This document shows positions 27,145 to 36,952 of a DNA stretch of 64,000 nt, one piece after another. Each line of letters begins with the position of its first letter. Positions within the stretch are counted from its first letter, which is position 1. The notes below the pieces were generated by a model that saw nothing but the letters and a program-made list of their open reading frames with translations, ran no database searches and was not told the DNA's origin. A program made the position numbers and the translations under genes. Source of the stretch: Mucilaginibacter gotjawali (GTDB lineage Bacteria > Bacteroidota > Bacteroidia > Sphingobacteriales > Sphingobacteriaceae); assembly GCF_002355435.1 (NCBI RefSeq), contig NZ_AP017313.1, positions 3,224,001 to 3,288,000 on the forward strand, written 5' to 3'.

Positions 27145-28407
27145 TTATCCTAATTTTCCACTATCGTGAAGTAAAGTATTCAACATATTTAAGGCCGAAA
27201 TTGCGCTTCTTTCAATGTTTTGGCGGCGTTTGTTACCAAATGTTAATTTCTTTACTATGGTTTTGTTAACATTTGCCACGGCGATATAAACAGTGCCGAC
27301 AGGCTTTTCAGCGGTACCACCATCCGGCCCGGCAATGCCTGTAACTGCAATAGCATAACCCGACTTAAAATTTCGCAATGCACCCTCAACCATCTCCGTT
27401 GCAACTTCTTTGCTTACCGCCCCAAATTGTGCAAGAGTATCTTTTTTTACCCCTAAAATTATCTCTTTCAGCTCGTTTGAATAGGTAACCCCGCCGCCAA
27501 AAAAAACCCTGGAAGCGCCCGGGTGTTGCGTAAACAATTGCGAGATATAACCGCCTGTGCAGCTTTCGGCAATGGATAAAGTAAGCCCCTTTCCATCCAT
27601 ATAATCCAGGATAGCTTTCTCTATAGGGATATCTTCTTCAGCGGCTACCACATTGGCAACCCGCTCAATTATTTTTTGCGCATATTCATTTACCTCCTGC
27701 TTCAGCAAGGCTTCATTTTCGCCATATCCGCTCAGGCGGAGCCTTACCTGGCCCAGCTTAGGTAAATAAGCAAGTTTTATATGGGCCGGAAGCGAATCCT
27801 CAATATCTGCTATCCGTTCTGCAAGATATGATTCCCCCTCTCCCACGGTTAAAATCGTTTTGTGGATAATGACCGGCAGCACCAAAGACGACTTCAGTTT
27901 TGGGATCACATCGTCTTCCATCATATACATCATCTCATGAGGGACGCCGGGCATCGAAACAAATATTTTCCCTTTTTCATTAAACCACATCCCCGGCGCT
28001 GTGCCATTTTTATTTTGTATAACCACGCAGTTTTGGGGTACCAGTGCCTGCTGTTTATTTACTTCCAGCAGCCCGGTTAACGTCCCCCTTAACCTTTGGA
28101 AAATATTTTGCACATTATCCAGGGCCTCCTGGTTCAACACCATACCAACGCCAAAATATTCGCAAAGTGTTTTTTTGGTGATGTCGTCTTTGGTTGGCCC
28201 AAGGCCCCCGGTAATTAAAATAACGTCGGCCCTGCCTGCTGCCTCATCAAGGGCAGTAAGGATATGTTGCCTGTCGTCAGATACCGAGGAGATTTGTTTG
28301 ATACGGATACCTATATTATTCAGCTCATGAGCCATCCAGGCTGAATTGGTATCCACAATCTGGCCGATCAATATTTCGTCGCCAATGGTAATTATTTCTG
28401 CTAACAT
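27145..28407 (-). CDS. cinA: CinA-type nicotinamide-nucleotide amidase / competence-damage protein
   Basis: A 420-residue protein with two parts: an N-terminal MoaB/COG1058 domain (about 1-250) with GDEILIGQIVDTNSAWMAHEL and TGGLGPTKDDITK, and a C-terminal CinA amidase domain (about 255-420) with SIAESCTGGYISQLFTQHPGASRVFFGGGVTYSNE and AVTGIAGPDGGT. The amidase deamidates nicotinamide mononucleotide back to the NAD cycle. Its ATG overlaps the last base of the lptD stop codon (TAATG on the minus strand), so the two are co-translated in one transcript. Confidence 0.92.
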   Translation of the reverse strand: MLAEIITIGDEILIGQIVDTNSAWMAHELNNIGIRIKQISSVSDDRQHILTALDEAAGRADVILITGGLGPTKDDITKKTLCEYFGVGMVLNQEALDNVQNIFQRLRGTLTGLLEVNKQQALVPQNCVVIQNKNGTAPGMWFNEKGKIFVSMPGVPHEMMYMMEDDVIPKLKSSLVLPVIIHKTILTVGEGESYLAERIADIEDSLPAHIKLAYLPKLGQVRLRLSGYGENEALLKQEVNEYAQKIIERVANVVAAEEDIPIEKAILDYMDGKGLTLSIAESCTGGYISQLFTQHPGASRVFFGGGVTYSNELKEIILGVKKDTLAQFGAVSKEVATEMVEGALRNFKSGYAIAVTGIAGPDGGTAEKPVGTVYIAVANVNKTIVKKLTFGNKRRQNIERSAISALNMLNTLLHDSGKLG

Positions 28408-31121
28408 TATTGCGTAAAGCTTTGATTACTGGTATAGTCGCTTCTTTTGCTTAGTTTCAAATCCTGCAAAATGGAAGCCTTTACCTTTAAAGTAATATTA
28501 TATGATTTATAAAGCCCGAAGGGCACCCATTGTATATTAAGGTCCCAGCAGTGAAGATCACGGTAAATGGCAAATGACGTAACCGCAAGTTTGCGCGCCC
28601 TTATGTCATAGTTGGTATTGTACTGAACTTTCCATTTGGATGTTAAGTTGACATCGCCGCTTAACATGATGGTATTGGTGGTATTGGTACTGGTAATATT
28701 ATTATTATAGCTAAAACTATAATTAAACGATACGTTCCAGGGCACATTAAAGTCGACATAAGCGCTTGGGTCGCTGTTGATAACCGCCAGCCTTTGTGCC
28801 TGCTGCGGATTGATAGTTTGCAATGTACTGCCTGGTTGTACCGGCGTTTTTGGATTAAATGTAGTTGAGTTTAAGCTGCCGCTCATTGAAAAGCTAAATG
28901 ATGTAAGCGTTGGGAACTTACCATGCTGCCAGGTAAACTGGTTTATTTCGTGTGTATATTTTAATATTTGCCCATTTGAAATTGAATCGAGCACCTGGTT
29001 TACATAAGGATTTAATGAACCAAAGAAACTGAGATTTACCTTTTGATTAAAGATGGCTGAATGCGCAGAAAAAGATATCGGCGATAACCTGAGCGAATCC
29101 TGTGCGAAATTATAGAACGTTGAAAACGTTAATCCCTGCAAAATGGCAACCTTTTTTGGCTTTCCGGAAGTATCGGTTGCTTTCGGTTTAAATTTTGCCT
29201 CAATAGTGTTATCCAGGCTTAGCCCTATGCCCGCCTGTTTGCCTGCGGAGGGAAAACCATCTTCAAAAATTGAATAGGTTTGACTTGAATATGGGTATGG
29301 AATGACAGCGTTGCTTACCGCTGTTTTATAATACCCAAAACTTGATTGCGAAAAATCAGGGTTATAATTAAAGCTGACCGAAGGCGTCATCACATGCCGT
29401 ATTGCTATCAGGTTGCCTTTTTTAAAGCTGATGGTACTGTATACCTTTGTGGAAAGGCTGGTACTTAAATTATAAATCCCCGCCCTTTTAAAACCGTTTA
29501 AAGTATCTGTTACCATTGAATCGAGGCCAGAGATGCTTCCCCTGGCAAAACTTTTACGGATGGTTTGCAGGTACCAGTGTTCGGTGTAGTTTACGTTGGA
29601 GCTAAATTGAAAATATTTAAAAACATTTAAACTTAAGCCGATGGGAATATTATGGGTGATACTGGTTTGCAGGTTTTTAATGAGTGTATTGCCCTTAAAA
29701 AGTTCAGCTTCGGGCAAATTATTTATGGAATTGTTTGCCTGCAAGCTATAACTGATGGTTAATTTTTGATACCATTTTGGATCTCCGACCCTTTCCTTTG
29801 AATCAAAAGGGCTAAGTGAGGCCATTGAAAAGCTCAAAGTTGGTAATTGCAGCGAAATTGTTTTATTGGTAAGGTCCTGGCTGTGGCCAAGGCCAAGGCT
29901 CATATTAAAAAGCGAGCCCCAGGTTTTACTATAGTTTATGGTTGACCGCAGGTTATTTTGCGTAAGTGCCTGGATGTTATAGTTACTGTACGAGGGGTTG
30001 TTTGAATAAAAAGTTGAGGTACCTGCGTTTACTGAAGCGCTGAACGTGCTTCCGGGGTGTGCATTTGGGTCCTGGCTATGAGACCAGGTGACGTTAAAGT
30101 CTTTGGTTGCAGGGTCTCCCTGGAGCCCGTAGTTATGAGAGCCGTAGCTTAAGGATAAATCGCCCGAATATTTATACCTTTTTAAATAGTGCATCGTACT
30201 ATTTAACTCGTACGCACCTTTTGAATATACGGTGCCGGTGGTGGTAAGGTCCATGTAATCACTTATGGCGAAGTAATAGCCAAAATTGCGGAGATAGAAA
30301 CCAAGTTTCTGATCTTCACCAAAGGTAGGAATGATAATACCTGAGGTTTTGGTATCCGGCTTGGGGAAAAAGCCAAAAGGAATAGCTAAAGGGAGAGGGA
30401 TCCCTTCAATTTCAAGGTAGGCCGGGCCGGCAATTATCCGGTTTTTTTCGGCAATGCCCCGCGTAATTACTATACCGAAATGTGTATCAGGATATGGCAG
30501 ATCGCAGGTACTGAAAATTACGTTACGGTAAGCAACTTCTGTCGAATCTAATTTTTTTGCAACACCGCCCGACAGGAAGTTACCATCCTGGTCGGATGCC
30601 GGGTTATAGAGTTTCCCTTTTTTTGTTTTATAATTAAACAATAACGAGTCCGACAATAATGGTTTATCTTTTCCTTGCTTGGAAATTGGCCTGCCAACAT
30701 ACCGGTGAGTTACCGGATCAATGCGCCCTTTGGCAAAAAGCAGGTGATTTTTTTGGTCGACGCGGATATAATCAGCATCCAATTCAAAATCCTCATAAGT
30801 TACCCTGGCGTTGCCATACAAATAGGTAATCTGGTGTTCCTGGTCAACAAGGGTTGAATCATCGGCATGGGATTTTACTTCTGATTTAAGGCTGCTGTTA
30901 TTTTTTGTGGTGTCTGCTACGCCTCCGGATTTTTTTATTGGCGTAGTTGACTTAGATTTTTTATCTTTAAGCAGTTTACTGTCCCTGACGGAATCCATTT
31001 TTATGATAGTATCTGCCAACGGCTTATACATAAATGTACCGGAATTCCGTTCATGTGAATAGGCAGTCACATTGGCTATTAAAATAATTGCAAGCAGAAA
31101 AAGTAAGCTGATGAATTTCAA
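28407..31121 (-). CDS. lptD: LPS-assembly outer-membrane protein
   Basis: A 904-residue outer-membrane protein of the LptD family, which inserts lipopolysaccharide into the outer leaflet. After a signal peptide and a Ser/Lys-rich spacer, an OstA-like jelly roll (about 95-190) carries GNARVTYEDFELDADYIRVDQKNHLLFAKG; from about 220 a beta-barrel begins with PFGFFPKPDTKTSGIIIPTFGEDQKLGFYLRNFGYYF. The C-terminus is not a typical strand ending in Phe but FTQ. It is divergent from the amidase gene with a 52-nt gap. Confidence 0.88.
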   Translation of the reverse strand: MKFISLLFLLAIILIANVTAYSHERNSGTFMYKPLADTIIKMDSVRDSKLLKDKKSKSTTPIKKSGGVADTTKNNSSLKSEVKSHADDSTLVDQEHQITYLYGNARVTYEDFELDADYIRVDQKNHLLFAKGRIDPVTHRYVGRPISKQGKDKPLLSDSLLFNYKTKKGKLYNPASDQDGNFLSGGVAKKLDSTEVAYRNVIFSTCDLPYPDTHFGIVITRGIAEKNRIIAGPAYLEIEGIPLPLAIPFGFFPKPDTKTSGIIIPTFGEDQKLGFYLRNFGYYFAISDYMDLTTTGTVYSKGAYELNSTMHYLKRYKYSGDLSLSYGSHNYGLQGDPATKDFNVTWSHSQDPNAHPGSTFSASVNAGTSTFYSNNPSYSNYNIQALTQNNLRSTINYSKTWGSLFNMSLGLGHSQDLTNKTISLQLPTLSFSMASLSPFDSKERVGDPKWYQKLTISYSLQANNSINNLPEAELFKGNTLIKNLQTSITHNIPIGLSLNVFKYFQFSSNVNYTEHWYLQTIRKSFARGSISGLDSMVTDTLNGFKRAGIYNLSTSLSTKVYSTISFKKGNLIAIRHVMTPSVSFNYNPDFSQSSFGYYKTAVSNAVIPYPYSSQTYSIFEDGFPSAGKQAGIGLSLDNTIEAKFKPKATDTSGKPKKVAILQGLTFSTFYNFAQDSLRLSPISFSAHSAIFNQKVNLSFFGSLNPYVNQVLDSISNGQILKYTHEINQFTWQHGKFPTLTSFSFSMSGSLNSTTFNPKTPVQPGSTLQTINPQQAQRLAVINSDPSAYVDFNVPWNVSFNYSFSYNNNITSTNTTNTIMLSGDVNLTSKWKVQYNTNYDIRARKLAVTSFAIYRDLHCWDLNIQWVPFGLYKSYNITLKVKASILQDLKLSKRSDYTSNQSFTQ

Positions 31122-31137
31122 AATAGATAATGAATAG

Positions 31138-31145
31138 TATTTTTG
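31138..31145 (+). promoter_or_regulatory. -7 promoter element (TATTTTTG) of the amidase gene
   Basis: An exact TAnnTTTG match, 28 nt before the ATG. Confidence 0.45.
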
Positions 31146-31173
31146 CAGATATTGTTAACAGCGTTCAAAAATA

Positions 31174-32082
31174 ATGAAAAATAAGGCATTGAAAAGATTG
31201 ATTTACGGTTTATCGTTATTACTAACATTTACACCTGTATTTTCTTTTGCATTAACCACTCATACTAAACAAGATACGGTTACAACCACCGGTTACAAAC
31301 TGCGAACAATTATCGTAGATCCCGGGCATGGCGGCAAACCATCGGGCACTACCGGTACTTATTCTCACGGCGCGTCCGGCTCCTATTCGTTAGAGAGAAA
31401 TGTAACGCTTGCCCTGGCATTTAAATTGCAAAAAGAGTTAGAAAAAGAATTGCCCAGTGTGAAAGTTGTATTGACCCGTAGTACGGACGATGATGTTTCA
31501 TTGCAAAGGCGGGCACAAATAGCCAATGAAAATAAAGGAGACCTTTTTATATCATTACACTGCAATTCGCTGCCTGACAGGCATGTACGTGAATTAGTGG
31601 GCCATAAACATCATAAAGCTATTTACCGCACTGTTGATATACCTGACCACTCGGGCAGAGGCGTTTTAATGCTTGTTTACGGTTTTTGGCGAAGCAGGGA
31701 AGGCGAGAATGCCATCAAGCAAAACCTGATAGAGGGCGGTGATTCGGAATTGAACGACAACCCCGATCCTAATGACCCTGAGGCAATGATCCTGATGAAC
31801 GAGTATAAACGCAAATACCGTCAGCGAAGCATTCATCTTGCGGAATTGATTGATCACGAACTTGTTGATACAGATGGAAGACATAATGAGGGAATCAGGG
31901 AACAGGGCGTGCATGTATTATGCCACAGCGCTATGCCGGCAGTACTGGTTGAAACTGGTTACATAGATAACGCCGATGATGAAGCTTATTTAAATTCTGA
32001 AAAAGGCCAGGATGAAATTGTGGCCTCAATTGTTCGGGCAATCGAAAGTTATAAAGATGAAGTTGAACAGGTTTCACCCTGA
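31174..32082 (+). CDS. N-acetylmuramoyl-L-alanine amidase (Amidase_3)
   Basis: A 302-residue periplasmic zinc amidase that cuts peptide stems from peptidoglycan during cell separation. Signal peptide to about 25; zinc ligands are His in VDPGHGG, Glu in SYSLERNVTLA, and His in DLFISLHCNS; the catalytic Glu is in AVLVETGYIDNADD. An insert of about 80 residues (ELVGHKHHKAIYRTVDIPDHSGRG, then FWRSREGENAIKQNL) lies between the third ligand and the catalytic Glu, and may be an autoinhibitory element like those in AmiB/AmiC. It stands head-to-head with lptD and before mlaD, in an envelope group. Confidence 0.9.
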   Translation: MKNKALKRLIYGLSLLLTFTPVFSFALTTHTKQDTVTTTGYKLRTIIVDPGHGGKPSGTTGTYSHGASGSYSLERNVTLALAFKLQKELEKELPSVKVVLTRSTDDDVSLQRRAQIANENKGDLFISLHCNSLPDRHVRELVGHKHHKAIYRTVDIPDHSGRGVLMLVYGFWRSREGENAIKQNLIEGGDSELNDNPDPNDPEAMILMNEYKRKYRQRSIHLAELIDHELVDTDGRHNEGIREQGVHVLCHSAMPAVLVETGYIDNADDEAYLNSEKGQDEIVASIVRAIESYKDEVEQVSP

Positions 32083-32197
32083 TTATTTTTGAAACTTATT
32101 GCCGCAATTTTGGTTAAATAACCTGTAAACACCCTGATTTATCATAATTATTAATAACATATGAGATTTATATGTCAGAATTGTGAATTGGCATAGC

Positions 32198-32205
32198 TAT
32201 TTTTG
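32198..32205 (+). promoter_or_regulatory. -7 promoter element (TATTTTTG) of the mlaD gene
   Basis: An exact TAnnTTTG match, 32 nt before the ATG at 32238. Confidence 0.45.
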
Positions 32206-32237
32206 CCGCCTGAGCTTCTGCCATCTCAATATTGAAA

Positions 32238-33179
32238 ATGAAAATAACAAACGAAACAAAAATCGGCATATTAACCGTTATCGGAATTACCATACTTATT
32301 TTAGGCTATAGTTTTTTAAGGGGGGATGATGTTTTTTCGGGGACCAATAAATTTTACGCTGTTTATAGCAGTGTTGATGGCCTGTCGATATCAAAACCCG
32401 TCCTTGTAAATGGTTTCCAAATCGGCAGGATCTCAAAAATGAAATTGCAGCCTAACGGCAGTACTGTAGTTGAGTTAAGTGTTGACCACCAATATGTAGT
32501 CCCCAAAAACACGCTTGCAAAACTGGTTAGCACCGATCTGTTGGGAAGCAAGGCTATTGTATTTGTGTATGGCAACAGCAATTTGCCCGCACAGGACAAA
32601 GACACTTTGAGGGCAGACATACAGGGCAGCTTAGCTGAAAGTTTACAGCCGATTCAAATGAAAGCCGAAAAACTAATTAGCAAATTAGACTCCTCACTGG
32701 CAGCGATAAACAAAATACTGAATCCGAATTTCCAAAAAAATGTTGACCGGAGTTTCGCCAGCATCGCCAATTCGCTGCAAACACTCGAAGGCACCACTAA
32801 AAAAATTGACAACCTGGTAGGCACGCAAACCGTGCACATTAATTCCATTATGTCAAACACCGAAACGGTAACCTCCAATTTAAAAACCAGCTCGGCAAAT
32901 TTAAATGGCATTACTGCTAATTTTGAAAAAGTAAGCAATGATGTGGCCAATTCAAACATCAAGCAAACCCTTGATAACGCCAATAAAGCCATGGCAGATC
33001 TGCAGGCAACCATCAGTAAAATTAACACCAATAACGGAACTTTGGGGATGCTGCTAAATGACAGGCAGGTTTACGATAACTTGCAAAATGCAACAAACAA
33101 CCTCAACAGCCTGTTTATTGACATCAAGGCGAATCCTAAAAAATACGTAAGCTTTTCAGTATTTGGAGGGAAGAAGTAA
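32238..33179 (+). CDS. MlaD/MCE-domain lipid transport protein
   Basis: A 313-residue protein with one N-terminal membrane anchor (about 8-26), then an MCE domain (about 35-120) with VYSSVDGLSISKPVLVNGFQIGRISKMKLQ and TDLLGSKAI, and a long alpha-helical C-terminus rich in Asn, Ser and Thr (120-300). It belongs to the MlaD family of substrate-binding subunits that carry phospholipids between the membranes. The ATP-binding and permease partners usually found beside it are absent here. The ATG at 32238 is used; a TTG at 32232 would only add two residues. Confidence 0.85.
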   Translation: MKITNETKIGILTVIGITILILGYSFLRGDDVFSGTNKFYAVYSSVDGLSISKPVLVNGFQIGRISKMKLQPNGSTVVELSVDHQYVVPKNTLAKLVSTDLLGSKAIVFVYGNSNLPAQDKDTLRADIQGSLAESLQPIQMKAEKLISKLDSSLAAINKILNPNFQKNVDRSFASIANSLQTLEGTTKKIDNLVGTQTVHINSIMSNTETVTSNLKTSSANLNGITANFEKVSNDVANSNIKQTLDNANKAMADLQATISKINTNNGTLGMLLNDRQVYDNLQNATNNLNSLFIDIKANPKKYVSFSVFGGKK

Positions 33180-33183
33180 GGAT

Positions 33184-33402
33184 AGTGATTAGAGGTCAGA
33201 GGTTAGTTTTTAAATATACTTCCGATCAATACGCTTCTCCTTAGTCCTTCTCTTTACTGCTATCAGGTCGTGAATAAATGCATAGCCCAATTGTAGTATT
33301 TAATATACCAGCAAAGACACTTTAAAATGATTGTTCGGTGAAAACTGATAAAGTTACCTTCCACTTTATCCAATCCTCAATCACTATTATCTGATTGACT
33401 AA
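33184..33402. repeat. Loose inverted pair of 7-mer arrays in the mlaD-rnz spacer
   Basis: 33184-33212 reads AGTGATT, AGAGGTC, AGAGGTT, period 7; 33375-33402 reads TCAATCACTATT and GATTGACTAACG, partly the reverse complement. They flank about 160 nt of AT-rich sequence between convergent genes. Confidence 0.5.
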
Positions 33403-33406
33403 CGCC

Positions 33407-34321
33407 CTACTCGATTTCAAAAACCCTGCCTTCAATAGCGAGTTCGGTACCGGGGAAAACGCTCCTGGCTTCATCCAGTAATTCATTCAACGTTTTGTAG
33501 CGTGCAGAAAAATGACCTATAATAAGTTTTTTTGCATTTGATTTAACCGCAATTTCCGCGGCCTGCAGGGCCGTAGTATGATGTGTTTCGATAGCCCGTT
33601 CAAGCATGTTGTTCAAAAAGGTAGCTTCGTGATACAGCAGGGTAGCATTCTTTATCTGGTCAATATACCAATCCCCCGGCAACGTATCCGAGCAATACAC
33701 GTACGTCTTAGGCTCGCTTGAATCTATGGTCAGCGTGTCATTTTTATATAGCTTACCGTTGGGTGCAGTGTAATCAGCACCTTTTTTTAGTGCAGAAAAG
33801 TATTCAACAGGTATCTTTAATTCTTCAACTTTTTCTTTAATCAGTTTACGCATCCGCTTTTTCTCCCTGAATAAAAATCCGGTGCAGGCCATCCGGTGAT
33901 CGAGCGGAATGGTCTCAACCGTCACATCGGCGTTATCAAGGATAACTTCAGCAGCGGCTGCATTGGTAAACTTATAGTTCACCTCGTATTCCAGCGTCGT
34001 TTCTGAAAATTTCAGCTGGATATCGATGATCTCCTTCAGGTTGGCGGGGCAAAAAATATTTAGCGGTTTGTCCCGGCCATTTAGCTGCATTGATGAAAGC
34101 AAACCAATAAGGCCAAGATAATGGTCGCCGTGAAGATGACTGATAAAAATATGGTCAATACGCCTGGCTTTAATGTCAAATTTTAACATTTGCTGCTGGG
34201 TGCCTTCACCACAATCTACAAGGTAAAGACGCTCGTTAATGTTGAGCGCCTGCGCGGAGGGATTTCTATTAAAAATGGGAGTTGCCGAACTGCTGCCAAG
34301 TATTGTAACTTCAAATTTCAT
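33407..34321 (-). CDS. rnz: Ribonuclease Z
   Basis: A 304-residue metallo-beta-lactamase endonuclease that removes the 3' trailer of tRNA precursors. The metal motif is HLHGDH (ISHLHGDHYLGL, near residue 62), with further ligands in LDHR, YCSDT and GHFSARYK; the exosite arm appears as LREKKRMRKLIKEKVEELKIP. Length and start (MKFEVTILGSSSATP) are typical. It is followed downstream on the same strand by nothing, but its start lies 22 nt from the STAS gene's stop, so it may share its transcript. Confidence 0.93.
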   Translation of the reverse strand: MKFEVTILGSSSATPIFNRNPSAQALNINERLYLVDCGEGTQQQMLKFDIKARRIDHIFISHLHGDHYLGLIGLLSSMQLNGRDKPLNIFCPANLKEIIDIQLKFSETTLEYEVNYKFTNAAAAEVILDNADVTVETIPLDHRMACTGFLFREKKRMRKLIKEKVEELKIPVEYFSALKKGADYTAPNGKLYKNDTLTIDSSEPKTYVYCSDTLPGDWYIDQIKNATLLYHEATFLNNMLERAIETHHTTALQAAEIAVKSNAKKLIIGHFSARYKTLNELLDEARSVFPGTELAIEGRVFEIE

Positions 34322-34343
34322 ACCTGGTAAACAATCAGGTTGT

Positions 34344-34721
34344 TTATTTTGCTTCTTTTTTTAATTCTTTTTCAATTTCTTCCATAAACACCAGGTCGAT
34401 TGCTTCTTCAGGTGTAGGAACAATGGTTAGCACATTATCGAGCTGGGAAATTGTTACCAACCTTGCCACTGCATCATTTAACCCGGTTAATATAAAAGTA
34501 CCTGAAGCATTTTTGCATAAACGATGACCGACAAGTAAACTGCTCAATCCAGAAGAATCGGCAAATTTAACCTGTGAAAGATCAAAAACTATATTCCGCT
34601 GGCCTTCTGTGTTCATCAAAATCAACTCAGATTTCAGTTGCGGAGATATCAATGAGTTTAATTTGGATTCATTTAGCTTTAACAGAATATACTTTTCGTG
34701 TTTATCAACCGTAAATTTCAT
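34344..34721 (-). CDS. STAS-domain (anti-anti-sigma-like) protein
   Basis: A 125-residue protein that is one STAS domain: N-terminal strands, then the phosphorylation-site region VKFADSSGLSSLLVGHRLCK, in which the first Ser after Asp is the usual site, and a Lys/Glu-rich tail. Such proteins bind anti-sigma kinases or are parts of partner-switching systems, but neither a kinase nor a sigma factor is nearby, so the partner is unknown. It sits upstream of rnz on the minus strand with a -7 element (TATATTTG read on the minus strand, 34765-34772) before it. Confidence 0.85.
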   Translation of the reverse strand: MKFTVDKHEKYILLKLNESKLNSLISPQLKSELILMNTEGQRNIVFDLSQVKFADSSGLSSLLVGHRLCKNASGTFILTGLNDAVARLVTISQLDNVLTIVPTPEEAIDLVFMEEIEKELKKEAK

Positions 34722-34764
34722 TTTTTAGTCTAATTAAAAAGCTAAGATAATATTATTTTGTGTA

Positions 34765-34772
34765 CAAATATA
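34765..34772 (-). promoter_or_regulatory. -7 promoter element (TATATTTG) of the STAS gene
   Basis: An exact TAnnTTTG match on the minus strand, about 43 nt before the ATG. Confidence 0.4.
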
Positions 34773-34776
34773 AAAA

Positions 34777-35721
34777 TTACAAACTACTAAGCGCATTCTT
34801 TATCGCATTTTCTACCCTGCTCAATACATTGTCTTCAGCGGGCTTAACAAAAGCTTCGCCGGTTATTTGTTCATAAAGCTCAATATAGCGTTCGGAGATG
34901 GATTTAACGATCTCTTTGGTCATCAATGGCACTACTTGTCCGTCCTTTCCCTGGAAACCATTTTCTATCAGCCATTTCCTTACAAACTCTTTGGAAAGCT
35001 GTTTTTGCGGCTCTCCTGTTGCCTGCCGTTCTGCATACCCGTCACTATAGAAATACCGTGAAGAATCGGGCGTGTGAATTTCATCGATCAGGTATATTTT
35101 GCCATCGGCTTTACCAAATTCATATTTGGTATCCACCAATATTAAACCTTGTTTTCCTGCTATTTCGGTACCGCGCTGGTACAAGGCCCTGGTATACTTT
35201 TCAAGCTGTTCATAATCCTCAGCCGTAACAATCCCCCTTGCCAATATTTCTTCCCTTGAAATATCTTCATCATGCCCTACGGCTGCTTTGGTAGTTGGCG
35301 TGATGATCGGCTGGGGTAGTTTATCATTTTCTTTTAATCCTTCGGGCAAACTTACCCCGCAAACCTGTCTCCTCCCTGCGCTGTACTCGCGTGCGGCATG
35401 CCCGGCAAGGTAACCGCGGATCACCATTTCCACTTTAAAAGGCTCGCAAATGCGACCAATGGTAACACTCGGATCGGGTACGGTAACTACCCAGTTGGGC
35501 ACGATATCAGCCGTGGCCTGCAAAAATTTAGCCGCTATCTGGTTCAGTACCTGCCCTTTGTAGGGTATGGGCTCGGGCAATACCACATCAAAAGCCGAGA
35601 TCCTGTCGGTAACCACCATTACGAGGTATTTATCATTAATGGTATAAACATCCCTTACCTTGCCCTTGTAAAAAGCGGTCTGGCCGGGAAAATTAAAATG
35701 AGTTTCTTTTATTGAGTCCAT
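34777..35721 (-). CDS. purC: Phosphoribosylaminoimidazole-succinocarboxamide synthase
   Basis: A 314-residue ATP-dependent ligase that joins aspartate to CAIR in purine synthesis. The family markers are [12 protein letters not shown] at the start, [41 protein letters not shown], and [31 protein letters not shown]. The C-terminal [19 protein letters not shown] is that of the longer, 310-residue PurC form. A periodic inverted repeat fills the gap to phoH (35722-35802). Confidence 0.95.
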   Translation of the reverse strand: MDSIKETHFNFPGQTAFYKGKVRDVYTINDKYLVMVVTDRISAFDVVLPEPIPYKGQVLNQIAAKFLQATADIVPNWVVTVPDPSVTIGRICEPFKVEMVIRGYLAGHAAREYSAGRRQVCGVSLPEGLKENDKLPQPIITPTTKAAVGHDEDISREEILARGIVTAEDYEQLEKYTRALYQRGTEIAGKQGLILVDTKYEFGKADGKIYLIDEIHTPDSSRYFYSDGYAERQATGEPQKQLSKEFVRKWLIENGFQGKDGQVVPLMTKEIVKSISERYIELYEQITGEAFVKPAEDNVLSRVENAIKNALSSL

Positions 35722-35725
35722 GTTA

Positions 35726-35805
35726 TTTAGTCTTGAGTCCTGAGTCTTGAGTCTCGAGTCTAAATTTTTCTGACTTTAGACTAAAGACTCCCGACTTGGG
35801 ACTTA
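35726..35805. repeat. Inverted array of AGTCTTG 7-mers filling the purC-phoH spacer
   Basis: The left arm (35726-35760) is AGTCTTG, AGTCCTG, AGTCTTG, AGTCTCG; the right arm is GACTTTA, GACTAAA, GACTCCC, GACTTGG, all with period 7. The right arm reaches the phoH stop codon (35803-35805), and the left arm begins a few bases after the purC start. The whole spacer is the element. Confidence 0.8.
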
Positions 35806-36762
35806 TTGGATATCCCCGTATGCCGCTAAAATTTTTCTTACCAGTTTATGTCTTACCACATCTTCGCCGCTCAGGTAAACAATTTCTATTCCGCCAATAT
35901 CGGTTAGTATGCGTAATGCTGTATGCAAACCTGATTGCTGTTTTTTTGGTAAATCTATCTGGGTTACGTCGCCGGTAACGATAAATTTTGCTGATGGCCC
36001 CATACGGGTCAAAAACATTTTCAGCTGCATGTCAGTCGCATTCTGCGCTTCATCCAAAATCACAAAACAGTTATCTAAAGTACGGCCGCGCATAAATGCA
36101 AGCGGTGCAATTTCAATGGTCCTGTTTTCCAGGTAGAACTTTAATTTCTCCGCCGGGATCATATCATCCAGCGCATCATAAAGCGGACGCAGGTATGGGT
36201 CGATCTTTTCTTTCAGGTCGCCGGGTAAAAACCCGAGGTTCTCCCCTGCTTCAACAGCGGGCCTGGTTAAAATGATCCGTTTAATATCTTTGTTTTTCAG
36301 CGCCCTCACGGCAAGGGCAACTGCTGTATAAGTTTTTCCGGTACCGGCAGGGCCGATAGCAAAAAGGATATCGCTTTTATTGATGCATTCAACCATACGG
36401 CGCTGATTGGCGGTACGGGCCTTTACCATCACACCATTAGGCCCGAATACGATCACCTCGCCGCTGGCAAATTTGTCTGCCGAATTATCGGGCAACGGTA
36501 TATCCGAAGCTTTGTGTCCCAAAATCCGTTCCAGATCGGTAATATTCAGGTTCTCGTACTTTTCTACATGCTGCAGCAAATGCAAAAATTTCTCTTTGAA
36601 AATATTGATCTCGTGGTCGTCCCCCAGTACCTTAACTTCGTTGCCCCTGGCCACTATTTTAAGTTTTGGATATTGCTTTTTAATAATCTCGAAATGATCA
36701 TTATTTGGCCCCCATAAAACGGCGGGGTTTATTTGTTCAATTGATAATTTAAGTTCGTTCAA
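35803..36762 (-). CDS. PhoH family ATPase
   Basis: A 319-residue PhoH-type protein: an N-terminal KH-like part (about 1-90), then a P-loop ATPase with FAIGPAGTGKTYTAVALA (Walker A near 140), LTRPAVEAGENLGFLPGDL, FVILDEAQNATDMQLKMFLTR (Walker B), and VTGDVTQIDLP. PhoH proteins are linked to phosphate limitation and RNA metabolism. The start is TTG at 36762: no ATG lies between the upstream in-frame stop at 36790-36792 and the first conserved residues. This is one of the few clear non-ATG starts of the window. Confidence 0.88.
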   Translation of the reverse strand: MNELKLSIEQINPAVLWGPNNDHFEIIKKQYPKLKIVARGNEVKVLGDDHEINIFKEKFLHLLQHVEKYENLNITDLERILGHKASDIPLPDNSADKFASGEVIVFGPNGVMVKARTANQRRMVECINKSDILFAIGPAGTGKTYTAVALAVRALKNKDIKRIILTRPAVEAGENLGFLPGDLKEKIDPYLRPLYDALDDMIPAEKLKFYLENRTIEIAPLAFMRGRTLDNCFVILDEAQNATDMQLKMFLTRMGPSAKFIVTGDVTQIDLPKKQQSGLHTALRILTDIGGIEIVYLSGEDVVRHKLVRKILAAYGDIQ

Positions 36763-36829
36763 TACAAATTGATTTTTAGTTACAGATTTTTATGAATTAA
36801 AAATTGAATATTTGTAGCGTTTTAGAAAT

Positions 36830-36911
36830 GGAGATTTGAGATTTGAGATATGAGATTTGAGACCAATTTACCTCACATCTCATATCTCATATCTCACATC
36901 CCATATCTCAA
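36830..36911. repeat. Inverted array of GAGATTT 7-mers between phoH and the SAM hydrolase
   Basis: The left arm carries GAGATTT, GAGATTT, GAGATAT, GAGATTT; the right arm carries CTCACAT, CTCATAT, CTCATAT, CTCACAT, each with period 7 and 10 nt of spacer. The same word family occurs at 45815-45899. Confidence 0.8.
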
Positions 36912-36952
36912 AAATGCTTGCACAAGATTAGTGATAAATATTTAAAAAATTA